Part shown: positions 1 to 11,735 of the stretch, piece by piece
Position numbering within the stretch: the first letter of the stretch is position 1
Layout: every line of letters begins with the position of its first letter
DNA from: Telopea speciosissima
Taxonomy: Eukaryota; Streptophyta; Magnoliopsida; Proteales; Proteaceae
Assembly: GCF_018873765.1 (NCBI RefSeq)
Contig: NC_057919.1
Span: 70,178,984-70,242,983 of the forward strand
Length of the DNA stretch: 64,000 nucleotides
Direction: 5' to 3'
The notes under the pieces: generated by a model
The model's input: the letters and a program-made list of their open reading frames with translations, nothing else
Databases searched by the model: none
Told to the model about the DNA's origin: nothing
Position numbers and translations under genes: made by a program

Positions 1-436
1 GATCTATATTCTAGATACAACTCAACAATAGAAACAATACAAAGATGTCGTAACTACTACCAAGCATAATGGAAACTAACTGAAATAGAAACTAAATAAA
101 GCTACTAAAGGTCCCCCATAGGCCCATATAAGGACTAACTAAAACATTGTAATGGGCCTGAATCTGGCCCATGATAGTGGACCAAAAGCTGGGCTCGATG
201 GGGGCTTGCTGGACCTTTCTTCTCTTCCACCTCCTTTTATCTACATCATACTAACTAGCTTTCATGCCACCAGATCATAATGTGTAAAAAAAATTATCTT
301 GCCAGAGAAAATCCAGTTCCATCCTCTGCTGCCATAGTTGGAAAATGGAAACAACAAGAAGGGGGGAAATGGGCAAACTGCATAATGTGGATGGATAGCC
401 ACTTTTCCACAAGGCAAGATTTCTAGTATATGTTTT
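1..436. other. Gene-free stretch left of Copia element I
   Basis: I see no reading frame, RNA gene or clear repeat boundary here. The DNA is AT-rich and contains several short GGCCCA/TGGGCC motifs around 120-180. It may be intergenic, or part of a long intron of the AAA-type ATPase gene whose first exons lie at 8.1-8.7 kb, since that gene runs leftward. I cannot decide between these from sequence. Confidence 0.3.
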
Positions 437-603
437 TGTTAACAAAACAGTCTTGGAGAATAATGCTTGAATGATCTATGACCATCCAAGGCTCTTCTAT
501 TTATAATATTGAGTAGAAAGGAAAAAAATACAAATTAGCAATGTGGGACTAAACACCACATAAAAACAAAAATAATGACTAATATAACCCTACGGTTCTA
601 ACA
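437..603 (-). repeat. 3' LTR of Copia element I
   Basis: This 167-bp repeat is nearly identical to 5793-5959. It begins TGTTA and ends TAACA, the short inverted ends usual for LTRs. It is followed on the plus strand by the complement of a polypurine tract, so it is the 3' LTR of a minus-strand element. Confidence 0.93.
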
Positions 604-615
604 CTCCCCCTCAAG
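604..615 (-). promoter_or_regulatory. Polypurine tract of Copia element I
   Basis: Read on the minus strand this is CTTGAGGGGGAG, directly next to the 3' LTR. It is the expected primer for second-strand synthesis. Confidence 0.8.
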
Positions 616-739
616 TTGGAACAAATATATCAATCATGCCCAACTTGACAGGAATGGGATGGAACAATTTCCCAGATAATTACTTAGTAAAGATATCAGC
701 AACCTGATCAGCAGACTTCACAAAGAGAACACAAATCAA

Positions 740-3700
740 TCATTCTTCCAGTTTTTCCTTGATGAAATGTCTGTCCACTTCAACATGTTTAGTGCGATCA
801 TGTTGTACTGGATTGTATGCAATGTTGATTGCAGTTTTGTTATCACAGTACAACATCATGGGAAGATGAATAGGAACACCAAGATCTTGTAGCAAGCCTT
901 TCAACCAAAGTAACTCACAAATGCCCTGTGCCATAGCCCGAAACTCTGCTTCAGCACTAGAACAAGCCACCACATTCTGCTTCTTGCTACGCCAAGTGAC
1001 CAAATTGCCTCCTACAAAAGAACAATACCCAGAGATAGACTTCCGATCTGCAGAGCCAGTCCAGTCAGCATCGGTATACGCCTCTACCCATAGGTGACCA
1101 TTAGGAGACAGAAGAATGCCTTTTCCAAGAACTGACTTCAAGTAGTGAAGAATCCGAAGAACAACCTCCATGTGAGAAGAATAGGGGTCATGTATGAACT
1201 GACTCACAGTACTCACAGCGACAGCAATGTCTGGACGAGTGTGTGAGAGATAAATCAGCTTCCCCACCAGGCGTTGGTACCGGCCTTTATCAACAGGTTC
1301 ACCCTCCTTTTCTTTGAGACGAATAGTAGCCTCCATAGGAGTATCTGAAGGGTAACATCCTAACAGACCAGTCTCAGCCAACAAGTCTAGGACATACTTC
1401 CTTTGGGAGAGAAAGATGCCTTTAGAAGATCTAGCAACCTCAATCCCAAGAAAGTATCGTAGCGGCCCTAGATCTTTAATCTTAAATTCCTACCCAAGAA
1501 ACCTCTTCAACCGGCTGATCTCATTCCCATCATTACCTATAACCACAATGTCATCCACACACTATAAGAACAGTGAGCTTCTCACCAGCCCTCTTGATAA
1601 AGAGAGTATGATCAGCATTACTTTGCTTGTAGCCAACAGATGTCATTGCCTTGTGGAACCGACCAAACCAAGCTCGAGGTGACTGCTTCAGCCCATACAG
1701 TGCTCGCTTCAACTTGCACACTTTGCCTTTAGTATTGTCACAAGAAAAACCTGGTGGAATATCCATGTATACTTCCTTACAAAGTTCCCCATTTAGGAAG
1801 GCATTCTTCACATCCAATTGTTGGAGATCCCATCCAAGATTAACTGCACAAGATAGCAAAACCCGAACTGTATTCAATTTTGCAACAGGGGCAAAAGTCT
1901 CTTAATAGTCAATCCCATATGTCTGGGTGAAGCCCTTTGCAACCAAACGTGCCTTATACCGATCCACAAACCCATTCATCTTTTGTTTGACCACAAACAC
2001 CCACTTACATCCCACTGGTTTTTTCCCTAGTGGGAGGGGTACAAGATCCCAAGTGTTGGTTTTTTCTAAAGCTCTCATTTCTTCCAACATAGCTGCCTTC
2101 CACTTTCCATCTGTATATGCTTCCTGCCAGTTTTGAGGAATAGAAACAGAAGAAAGAGAGGATACAAATGCACGAAAAGATGGAGAAAGAGAATAAGAAA
2201 CAAAGCGAGAAATGGGATGCAGGGTGCAAGTCCTGGTACCTTTACGATGAGCAATAGGTAGATCAGAAGGAGAGGTCTCACCATAAGGAGGAGGAGGATC
2301 TGACTCCTGGGTCGGCAATTGGATAGGTATTGGTGCCACAATGGACTGATGCTGCCCTCTGTTGGAGTGTCTCTTGTAGGTAAGGATATTAGAGTTATCA
2401 ATTCTCTTCTGAAATTCATTAATGGTTCTCTGGACTGGAGTCATCTCCCCCTGACAAGGATCATTACCACCATTATTTTCTACATGCTCCCCCTGTAAAG
2501 GAGTCCCTTCAGAAGAAGGGGTAACAGCCAAAGGAGGCTGGACAGCAGTGGTAGGAGGCTGGACAGCAGTCACAGGAGGAACAGGAAGCTGGACAGCAAC
2601 CACAGGAGGAACATCAAGGGGAGGAAACACAAGCACATCTTCACTGGAACCAGAATTCTCCCCCTGAAGATGTGTAGACGGATAAAATGAAAGACTTTCA
2701 TGAAAAACCACATCCATACTGACCAAAGTACAACGAGGAGGAGGGTGGTAACACTTATAACCTTTCTGGGTTAAAGAGTAACCCAAGAAAATACACCGTA
2801 ACCCACGGGGATCAAATTTGCCATGAGGTTTAGTGTCTCTGGCATAACATACACAACCGAAAATTTTGGGAAGAACCACAAAGGTGGAATTCCCATGTAA
2901 AATATCGGCCGGACTGCGGGATTCAAGAACACAGGAAGGCAACCGATTAATAAGATAGGTGGCAATGAGAATAGCATCCCCCCAATATTGAGAGGGAACA
3001 TGGCGCGAAAACATCAACGCCCTGGCCACGTCTAACAAGTGTCGGTTCTTCCGTTCAGCCACACCATTCTGGGCTGGGGTATCAACACAACTTGTCTGAT
3101 GAACAATCCCATTATCAACAAGGTATTTCTGAAATTGAGTCTCTGTATACTCAGTCCCATTATCACTTCTCAAGATTTTGAGAGTAGCATTGAACTGAGT
3201 TTTGACCATGTTATGAAAATGCTGAAAACAAGAAAAAACTTGACTTTTGGTGTGTAAAAGATAAACCCATGTGTGTCGAGAATGAGAATCAATAAAAGAG
3301 ACAAACCAACGGTGACCGAAAACCGAAGTCTTACGACTGGGACCCCAAACATCAGAATGTACTAATTGAAAAAGTAAAGAACTCCTTTTATTAGAAACAG
3401 AATAAGTTGAACGTGTATGTTTGGCCAAAACACAAGTCTCACAAAAAAAATCAATCTTATCAAAAGGTTTGACCAAAGCAGGAAGTAAGGATGCTAAGAT
3501 GCCTAAGGGAGGGTGACTTAATTTAGAGTGCCATTGATAAAGTTCAGAAGATACTAAGGAGTTTTGATGTAGTGGTGGTAATGGAGGTGGAGTAAGACGA
3601 CCATCGTCAAGCAGGTACGGGCCACCATGCACTTTACCCAATCCAATAGTCTTCCCAGAGTCCAGATCCTGAAAAACACAATGGGAAGGAAAAAATGCTA

Positions 3701-5042
3701 CTTTCCTGTTAAGATCACGAGTTAGACTACTAATAAAAAGAAGGTTAGTAGTAAAATTCGGAATATGTAAAACATTTGACAAAGGAAGGGAAGAAGTGCA
3801 GTTGATGATTCATTTTCCAGAGATGGAGGAAAGGGAATCATCAGCCACCTTGACCTTGTCTTTTCCAGAGGTAGGAGAATAATGATAGAAGAGGCTAGAG
3901 GACCCGGTCATGTGATCTGTAGCTCCAGAATCAATGATCCAAGGATGGGAAGCTACAGAGGCACAATGACCACCAAACGAAATACCTGACCGAGCAAGGT
4001 GTGAACCTGAGGGAGTAGACGAAGTGGCAGTAGCGGATGTTGTAGAGGCAGCGGCAGCGGAAGACCGGAACACACGTAGGAATGTCTGTAGATCCTCCTG
4101 AGATAAGCCAATGTCATTAGTAAGGGCTGTAGTAACAGACTCAGAGTGATTGGCCTTATTTTTCGGCTTCTTCTTGGCAGCCCGTTTAGCCTCAAAGTCG
4201 GCAGGCTTCCCATGGAGTTTCCAACATTTGTCCTTGGTGTGATAAGGTTTGTGACAGTGCTCACAAGTAATAGTGCCTGCAGTAGTACTACCAACAGAGA
4301 GAGTTCCAACAGCTGTAGGAGGGGCCTGGGCAGCAGTCTGGAGGGCTGACCTGTCAGGAACAGTAGGGTATAACATAGCAGCCCGGCGGTTTTCTTCAAA
4401 GGAGACCAAGGCATAGGATTGTTCAAGTGTGGGAAAAGGAGAATGGCCCAACACCTGAACACGAATCTGGTCATACTCAACATTCAACCCGGCCAAAAAA
4501 TCATAGACCCTGATCTTGTCAATATGTTTCTTATAGGCAGCCAGGTTAGTGGGATTATCAGGTTGGTAATCAGAGAAGTGGTCCAACTATTGCCAAAGGC
4601 TGCGCAAAGTAGCATAATACTTAGAGATTGATAAGTCCCCCTGAATGGTATGAAGAACCTTCTGCTGCAGTTCATAAACCTGAGCATCATTACCAAGCTG
4701 CCCATATGTCTCTTTGCAAGCTGTCCAAATCTGAAACGCTGTATCAAACAGCAAAAAACCATGTGCAAGGTCTGAATTCATAGAACCAACCAAATATGAC
4801 ATGAGAACTCCATTATTGGCAAGCCATCGAGTCTGGGAAGCACCAGGGGCAGTTGGCTTAAGACTTGTGCCATCAATATGGCCAGTAAGGCCCCGGCCAG
4901 CAATGGCAAAAGAAGCAGACCTAGACCATAGTAGGTAGTTTGTGCCATCTAATTTGATGGAATTTGGAAGAAAAGTATGATATTCAGATTTGCCTGCACC
5001 ATCTTGATCAGAAGTTGCAGTAGAAGTCGTAGAATCACCCAT
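740..5042 (-). pseudogene. Copia gag-pol polyprotein, three stops and a frameshift
   Basis: The reading frame starts with ATG at 5042 (MGDSTTSTATS). Domains in order: Copia-type Gag N-terminus (about 5042-4330, includes LDGTNYLLWS), a zinc knuckle of form CX2CX4HX4C near 4265-4224, an aspartic protease motif DSGATDH near 3932, an integrase with an upstream zinc-binding segment and D-D(35)-E residues within 3353-3050, reverse transcriptase (about 2080-1400) and RNase H to 740. In-frame stops lie at 4589-4587 (a Gln codon became TAG), 3812-3810 (TGA) and 1904-1902 (TAA). Near 1555-1545 two bases are lost within the catalytic YVDD-type motif, shifting the frame. The linker after integrase holds proline-rich mini-repeats (AVQPP type). 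It is a dead copy of an otherwise well preserved element, with Gag related to that of Copia element III at the right edge. Confidence 0.92.
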
Positions 5043-5774
5043 TATGGCAGGGAAGGGCTGACTGTGAAGAGAAACCCCACTAAAACTCCAAAACAGGGGC
5101 TGAAAGCAAGGTCGAGTGGCCCTTTTTGGAAGGGGAAGACACCTCCAAAAAAATCAGAAACAAAGAAGAACCTGTTCCCAAAAATCGATAATGTTAGGGT
5201 TTTGAAAAAAAAAACCTGAAAGTGGAGATCGATGATGGGATTTGTGCCTCAAAAATAAATCTGCAGGTAGAGCAATAAATCTGTTGTCCAGTAGTTATTA
5301 GAGGCCTCTTCGATGAAGAAACTTCCTCCAAAAAATAGCAGCAACAAGCAGCCCCACACCCAAAGTCGACAATTGTCAGGGTTTTGGAAAAAAAACCTGA
5401 AGATGGAGATCAATTGGGAGTGGGGGTCTTCAATCAATGAGAAAAAAGGCTGGATAGATGCTGGAAAGGGTGCTGAAGAAGCTCCAATAAGTGAAAACAG
5501 CTTGCAATAATGGTAGGGGCTGATCTCCCAAAAAAACTTGAAAGCTTCAATACGGCAAGTGATGTCCAGCAGCTATCGAGCAGGTATTAATTCACGAGAA
5601 AAAAAAAAGGAAAAGAGGTAGGGAGGGGCAGCAACTAGATCATACGACCACCTCTTGTAGTGCTGCCCTTAGGGAAGAGGGAGAACCAAGGAGAAAAAAC
5701 GATGGAAGAGAGAAAAGAGGAGGAAAGAAAAAAAAATTCAATGGGAGGGTGGGAGGTTTTAATAACTTAGATCA

Positions 5775-5792
5775 GAGTTGACTCTAATACCA
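5775..5792 (-). promoter_or_regulatory. Primer-binding site of Copia element I (initiator-tRNA type)
   Basis: The minus strand reads TGGTATTAGAGTCAACTC immediately inside the 5' LTR. It differs by one base in the first 12 from the usual plant initiator-methionine tRNA site TGGTATCAGAGC, which is intact in Copia element III at 62903. Confidence 0.85.
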
Positions 5793-5959
5793 TGTTAACA
5801 AAACAGTCTTGGAGAATAATGCTTGAATGATCTATGACCATCCAAGGCTCTTCTATTTATAATATTGAATAGAAAGGAAAAAAATACAAATTAGCAATGT
5901 AGGACTAAACACCACATAAAAACAAAAATAATGACTAGTATAACCCTACAGTTCTAACA
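5793..5959 (-). repeat. 5' LTR of Copia element I
   Basis: This is the 167-bp partner of 437-603, differing by four transitions. It adjoins the primer-binding site, so it is the 5' LTR and should hold the element's promoter on the minus strand. Confidence 0.93.
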
Positions 5960-5974
5960 CTTTTCAACACCTGA

Positions 5975-6460
5975 ACCCATAAAGCTTTGCATGATAGACA
6001 TCACCAAAGAAAGCCCTAAATAAGCATATTGAACCAACCCAATCCTGCACCTCAAACAAGATGCTACCTCCGCATTTACTCTGAGACCAGAAACAACAAT
6101 AAATATAATCCAAAATCAATCTCTAATTCTCATCTACACAAGCAACGCCTACCAAAGAATCAGTATTTTCTCCACAAACAGTAAATGAGAGCTATTCAGG
6201 ACACAGCTAAGAATTCCGAGTTTCATAATAAATAACCACAAACTTTCTGCCTCCATATAGAGATGGCTCTGAACCTCAGTAAAGATGACAAATAAGAAGG
6301 GACACAAAGGATCTCCCAGTTTCAAAGCTCTTTGAATATGGAAACATCCAGGTGACATAGTGGCACTCCATTTACTGACAACAAAAAAGGCAACCAGGAT
6401 ACAAATTTTCATGCACTCTCGAGTCTCGCCATTTAGCTCCAAAAAAGTCCATATCAATTA
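5975..6460 (-). mobile_element. L1-type LINE reverse-transcriptase remnant
   Basis: On the minus strand a 102-codon frame (6457-6149) contains LGDPLCPFLFVIFTEV, which matches the conserved QGDPLSP-type block of plant L1 reverse transcriptases. Downstream, in a shifted frame, the sequence encodes VNAEVASCLRCRIG and AYLGLSL, which correspond to the following conserved stretch of the same enzyme. Frameshifts and stops separate the pieces, and no 5' region or poly(A) tail is visible, so this is a short decayed fragment. It lies immediately right of Copia element I. Confidence 0.75.
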
Positions 6461-7220
6461 TAAAAGGCAAATTGCAAATTACATGACAATATGCCTGTTC
6501 AACTTATCTTAAGAAAGATCAGATCCTTGGCTCACTCCTTGGTTTAGAATCCAATAAATTGCTAGCTACTACTTCTGCGTCAATGAACTTTATACCATGG
6601 ATAAGAGCACTTATCTGTCCACTCATCTGTCTCAAGATTCTCCTCTATGTTATGCTCGTTTTATGAAGCATTGTAGTGTCATTTCTTATTCCCCAACATT
6701 TTATTTCCATGGAGCATGGTGTGTATTATAACTGTTCTAGAAGGTTTCACCCTGAATCTGATCGGGGTATGCATTGATCATGCAACAAATCAACAGCACC
6801 ACCACAATTCATCAACCTAGCTCTAATTCTTAGGGCAACATTGTTAGTCTCTCTCTCCTCACAAACCATCAAGCCAAATCAATGAAAAGGTTGCTATTGA
6901 CCATCTCTTTGCAATCGATTTTAACTGTCTCTTATGCCTACTTATGTATCTTCTAAAAATGCATTACTCCAGCTTATCTAATAATCCATCCATAAGTCTA
7001 ACTCAAACTTTTCCATTTTACAAAATGCACCACACAATCTTTGTTATCAAATTCATAATTACATCCAAGAGCATTTCTTTGTTCTGATGGCAGAAGAAAT
7101 CATATCTAGGTATAAAACATCAATTATAATAAGTCATCTTTATAGACAAAAGGGAGGGGAGATGATCACACATATAACTAATATTAAATTAATCTTATTC
7201 TTGCGGATATCTGCACTTAC
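6461..7220. other. Gene-free stretch
   Basis: I see AT-rich DNA with no recognisable coding or repeat structure. It separates the LINE remnant from an exon-like segment on the minus strand at 7221-7560. Confidence 0.3.
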
Positions 7221-7560
7221 GAGGCTTTCCAAATAATGCACCCTTGACATTCTGACTCTTGGAATTTTGCAACAACGATTTTAAACCATGTGAGAAGTTC
7301 TCCTGCTCCTTTGAATCACTCCATTCAATTAAAATATCATTTCCCATTTTTCAATATCAAGATACTCCCAGAAGTCAAAAGACTCAAAAACATGTCTTCG
7401 AAAACCATGGAATTCATAAGAATTGGTGACTTTGTTCCCATGCTTTCCTTCAGATATAAGATCAAGTTCCCCATAAACTATTATTGTCAATGATGAAGTA
7501 CTCTCCACCCAATCAGTAAAATATCAAGAATATTGGGTCTTCTTCCAAACCTAACATGAA
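7221..7560 (-). pseudogene. Unrecognised exon-like segment
   Basis: The minus strand has a stretch of protein-like composition, first in one frame (VYGELDLISEGKHGNK, then RRHVFESFDFWEYL) and then, after an A5 run near 7345, in the next frame (ILIEWSDSKEQENFSHG, then GALFGKP). It ends at a good donor, GTAAGTGC, at 7220. The upstream part near 7515 also changes frame. The composition looks coding, but I do not recognise the family, and the two frame changes mean it is either a decayed gene piece or an exon with sequencing indels. It does not resemble the FHA or AAA domains expected for the gene at 8.1-8.7 kb. Confidence 0.25.
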
Positions 7561-8058
7561 CATAACCAATAATCCATACCCAACCCCACCTCCCAGAAAA
7601 AAAAGAAAATATATACTTGGTACTTCTCATTGTGTTCCCTCAAAGGGAAAAATTATACTTCATTGTAATCCAAATGATTATGAGCAAATATTTATCCTAG
7701 TCCATCATTTTCCATAGGCAATAGCAGCACATATATGCCCCACATTATCTACACAGTGGACCAACAGAGGACATCACTTTTGGTAATCCTAACAACTATG
7801 CCTCCTCGTCTGCAGTTGAAACCTAGTTCTTGACATAGCCTCGCACTCTTTTTGTTAAACTATATAAACACTGCGGGAAGCAAGAAACCATTCAGCGTGT
7901 AGGAATGACATCAAGACCAGAGGTCCACAATGCCCAATCATTTATATCCAAAGAATCTAATGTAGCCTCAAATAAATCAACATTGAGAAGACCAAACAGA
8001 AAAATAATGTTTGGCAAGGTACCAAAACCCATAAATGAGATAGAACATCTAAACCCAC

Positions 8059-8723
8059 CTGCGACCACGAGGAGAGGAGCTTTCCCCATGGAACACTCGC
8101 ACGACCCTTTGCAGACCCTTTCCTCCCTCGATTCAATTCCTCGCCAACTAACTTCACCAACTTGTCGGCCTCGGCATCGGGACTGTCTGAACTCCACGAA
8201 GCAACGAAGCAAATCAATAAGAACTAAAAAGGTTAAAAAAACACCAAGTTACAGTGCACGCAGTGAACTATGCATGAATAAAGATCCAAGCCAACCACCT
8301 AGAGATGAAGATGAAGGCAGAGCCTTGTATTCTCCGCCCAATTCTGGGGATTTCTCTTTCACGGTGGCATCACTTGCATCGGATTCCCTGGAATGATCAA
8401 GTGTAGACGACAGATCAGAGGGGAGAACTTCTGGGTAATGAGATTCAGACCCAGAGTCTTTGGGCGAGTCTAGTATTTTCGCCGGCGAAGCACAAGAAAC
8501 CTCGGTTGTTGTTGAAGACGCCTCCGTCACCTAGACTTCCAACAATAATCAGTACAAACACCTCGCGGCTATGATCTATCGTCACGCCCTCGGAGAAGAA
8601 GGCGATACCTAACCCAAAATCTGAAAAGCGTACCTTTGAGCGTTTCCCGTTAGGTGGGGGAGAAGTGCCTGAAGTAGAAAGAGAACGTTTGGATGTAGCT
8701 GAGCTTCGCCTAGTCTCGACCAT
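8059..8723 (-). CDS. FHA/AAA-type ATPase family protein, first three exons only
   Basis: Exons on the minus strand: 8723-8634 (30 codons from ATG), 8530-8299 and 8186-8059. All junctions have GT/AG ends and matching phases (0, 1, 0). The protein starts MVETRRSSATSKR and includes NGKRSK, then a serine-rich acidic segment, then GRASVPWGKLLSSWSQ just before the third donor. From memory this matches the N-terminus of plant AAA-type ATPases of the Arabidopsis At4g02480/At1g02890 group, where the next exon begins a forkhead-associated (FHA) domain and the AAA+ module lies near the C-terminus. The next exons are not found between 8058 and 1. Either a very long intron follows, holding Copia element I and the LINE, or the gene is truncated. 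Role: ATP-dependent remodelling factor, exact substrate unknown. Confidence 0.62.
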
Positions 8724-8931
8724 GGCTTCCCTTCTTCGATCCGAATTTCGTTGCAGAGAAACGAAGATGGAGAAGATACTATGGGAGTTCAAGATCCTAA
8801 AGAGGCATAAGTTACATAGAGCTTCGATTTTAATTTTATCTGAGATTTCTGTTCTTTATCTTGAAGAGAGCGAGAGGATTTACCAAAAAAATACAAAAAA
8901 TACAAAAAAGAAGAGTACGAGAAGGAAGGGG

Positions 8932-8941
8932 TTATATATAG
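8932..8941 (-). promoter_or_regulatory. Candidate TATA box for the AAA-type ATPase gene
   Basis: The minus strand reads CCTATATATAACCC about 210 bp upstream of the ATG at 8723. The motif and spacing suit a plant TATA box with a 150-180 nt leader. There is no independent evidence of transcription. Confidence 0.4.
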
Positions 8942-9047
8942 GTTTGTAATAACCAGGGGGGGGAGGGAATTCGGATGGTTTCCAAGGTGGGTGAAAACCA
9001 GAATTAGAGTTCTGATCCCAAATCAAATCCAAATGTGTCGCGGATTT

Positions 9048-9429
9048 GGTAAATTATACGTCACCTCCTGGTTTTTAAACGAAATTCAGATCATCCCGTA
9101 GTTTTTGAAAAAACTCAAATCACCTCTTGATTTATATCCCAATATGACAAATTAATCCCTATCGTTAGTTTTATGCTGTTAAGTGATGATGTCAGCCAAT
9201 TAAATAAATTTAAATTTCTAAACTACCATCGACCAATGTTGAAGATGAAGGAAGAGTAGTATTGTAAATTTAATTCTAATGTTTTAATATAAGGGTAAAA
9301 TAATCTTTTCACACCAATAACTAACAGGCAGACTAACACCATACTATAGAGGGGGTGATCTGAGTTTTTTCAAAAACCAAGGGTGATCTGAGTTTCGTTT
9401 GAAAATCAAGGGGTGACATGTAATTTACC
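9048..9429. mobile_element. Long-TIR MITE, 382 bp
   Basis: The two ends are inverted repeats of about 80 bp. The left end starts GGTAAATTATACGTCACC and the right end, reverse-complemented, starts GGTAAATTACATGTCACC. Similarity then continues through an AAACGAAA(T/C)TCAGATCA block and a TTTTTGAAAAAACTCA block. There is no coding capacity. Very long TIRs suggest a Mutator-like nonautonomous element, but I see no clear 9-bp target duplication (the flanks share only a short T run). It lies just upstream of the AAA-type ATPase gene promoter. Confidence 0.75.
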
Positions 9430-11735
9430 TTTTTAATAATTGTCTAACAAATTGAAACAAAAAAAAAAAACAAAAGCAAAAACCAGAGAGCAAATTACAT
9501 GCACCCCTGGTGCTCCAAATAATAACAAAACACCCTGCAATTTCAACTTTTACCTATTTCCCCCTGATGGTTTGCTGTGTCAGCGAGGTGTTAGTTTTGA
9601 AAGGTAAAAGACAGTTTTACTCTTTTTACATTAGTGACTAAAATGAAATACTATTTTACCCTTATTTACATCTCCTCCTCCAAACCAAAAATCCCTAAAT
9701 CGATTTTTAGGGTTTTGCTATCCACCAACTCCGACGAAGGACCTTCCCTTGTCCAGCCACCCTCCGGCAAAGATTAGTCTCTCCACCACCCCTCTTTCTC
9801 TCTATTTTTTTGTGAATTTCGAAGACCCACGCCTCTGAATCCAACTGAACACTCATCCCTGGAACTACTCACTCTTGTACCCATTCGCACCCCTGCTATT
9901 CCGAGTAGAGTTATAGCAACAGCAGCAGCAGCGTGGAGCTCCCTCATGCTCAGAAGACAATTGCCACAAAACAATGGTATAGTAGAGATCAACTATGAAT
10001 TTATTTATCAACTACCCATGACTCAAGACTCAACGGACTAAATGAACCAGTGTAATATTTGTCATTTTTGTTGTTGTGACACCTATGTGGTATCTAAAGA
10101 CCACTGTTAGGAGACCATAGTTTCAGTAAATTAAGATAAAACTTTACAACCTTCCATGATTCAAAACTTGAAGGAGAAACAATAGTTCCTTTTATAAGAG
10201 GAGCAAGAGCAGCAAATCATGAATATAATAATAACAATGGTTAGACGTATTGTCACACCCCACTCCCTAACACCGGGCAATGTGACTGGAATACACTCTT
10301 GTATTCCACACCAACACCAGGATCAACTCTTTGCAGTGTCATGAATACCAACACAATGGTATGATGTAATCAGAGTCGCAGCGGAAATATAATAACATAA
10401 ATATGCTATCAGGATAGGGAAACTAATAAATGATATCATATAGTATTTGGCTTCTTATTCCATCATCATATGTTCATCAAAGTATATATATATATATATA
10501 TATATATATAAGTATATCATAATAATGGTTTCACTACCACCATCCCTCCCGCACTGCCACCCCCCCCCCCCTTTCCCAGTCCCACCACCATCGCTGCCGC
10601 CACCCTCTCCCAAAGAAATATAGAGAATTTATGCTCCGAAATTGAAGTACCAAATGGATTTCTTGTTCTTGAAATATTTTAGATCAATACAACTAAACAA
10701 TTTTAATTTCTTGACCAAAAATCTATTTGTTAACTATTTTTTTTTTTATAAAAATCAATCCGGTATTGAACTAAAAAATTGTATCAAATCAAGCCTGTTC
10801 CATTAAAAATTCATTAGTTCCCAACACCAAAATTGCATGTAGCCCAAAATTACAAAGGTTGCATTTTGAACTTCTAAGTGCTCATGCAGCAAAACCAGAA
10901 TGAACATATGAGTGGTTCGTGTAGCAAAACCAGGTGTTTCAATCGAAACGGCTCCAACTTAAGTCTCAATTTGCAACCTTTTCCGACTTATATTTTCAAA
11001 CCCATTTTCTCTTGTGGTGGTTCTATAATCTTTTTAAACTGTCAGGTAGAACTATAGGATAAAAGTTCATAGCATTAACTATAGGACAGAGTTAACTACA
11101 GCCATTGGCCATGGGAAACCTTGAGCTGCTACTGCAAAATGCAAATACACAGGAATTATCTACTTATTTCAGTTGGCAACTTTAGCCTCCTGGGGCAAAT
11201 GGGTTTGTGCAATGTGTATATCCTTTTGTGCTTAAGTCTAATATGCTTTCTGTTGTCTCGGTTATTTCTTGAAATTGTCTATGTTGTTTTTCTTTTCATG
11301 CTATTAATAAAGACATCAATGTTACATCAAAAGACCCAAGAACCATCCAAAAGAAGAGACAATGCTCAAGTATACATATAAATGGAAGACAAATAAATTC
11401 CAAAATACAATCCAAGGATCACTCTTACAAGAACGAGCCTGTCTGCATTAGTTCATCCTAGCATACATTAATACCCAGAGTAAACTTGCCAGTTGTCACC
11501 ACAGAGTGAACTTATCAAGATCATGGAACTCGGGTTATTTCTTTTAAGTAGTGACACAAGTGGTTTCACAGCTCACCAGTGATGGGAATTCAATTGGCAC
11601 TTCAGAGACCCCTACTTCCCATAGAAAGGGGAAATATGTTCATGAAGAGATTATGTCAGCATGAAGTGATAACTGGCCCAGCAAAAAGGGAACTGAGTAA
11701 TATATCTCCCCAGCTCCCCTTGCCCTCCCTCTCCC
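9430..11735. other. Gene-free stretch downstream of the plastid-type gene
   Basis: No gene was found. Near 9486 the text GCAAATTACATGCACCCCTGG resembles the end of the 9048 MITE, but I find no partner end. A TGTCACACCCCA motif at 10253 looks like a transposon end with no partner. A (TA)n run lies at 10483-10511 and a C tract at 10560-10571. The 3' untranslated region of the gene ending at 11736 should occupy the right part. Confidence 0.35.
10483..10511. repeat. (TA)n microsatellite
   Basis: About 14 TA units in a row, seen directly. There is no sign of function. Confidence 0.9.

Larger units (their letters stand above)
437..5959 (-). mobile_element. Copia (Ty1) LTR retrotransposon I, full length, broken
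   Basis: Two 167-bp direct repeats (437-603 and 5793-5959) start TGTTA and end TAACA and bracket a minus-strand gag-pol reading frame in Copia order: Gag, protease, integrase, reverse transcriptase, RNase H. A primer-binding site adjoins the right (5') LTR and a purine-rich tract adjoins the left (3') LTR, which fixes the orientation independently. The bases just outside the LTRs, GTTTT on the left and CTTTT on the right, form an imperfect 5-bp target duplication. By eye the LTRs differ at four positions, all A/G transitions. The copy carries three in-frame stops and a deletion at the polymerase active site, so it cannot move by itself. Confidence 0.95.

Noticed and set aside
1416-1905. Plus-strand frames across Copia element I
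   Set aside because: They are antisense shadows of the reverse-transcriptase coding region.
11121-11381. 86-codon hydrophobic plus-strand frame
   Set aside because: Low-complexity composition, no homology that I recognise, and it lies in an AT-rich intergenic region.
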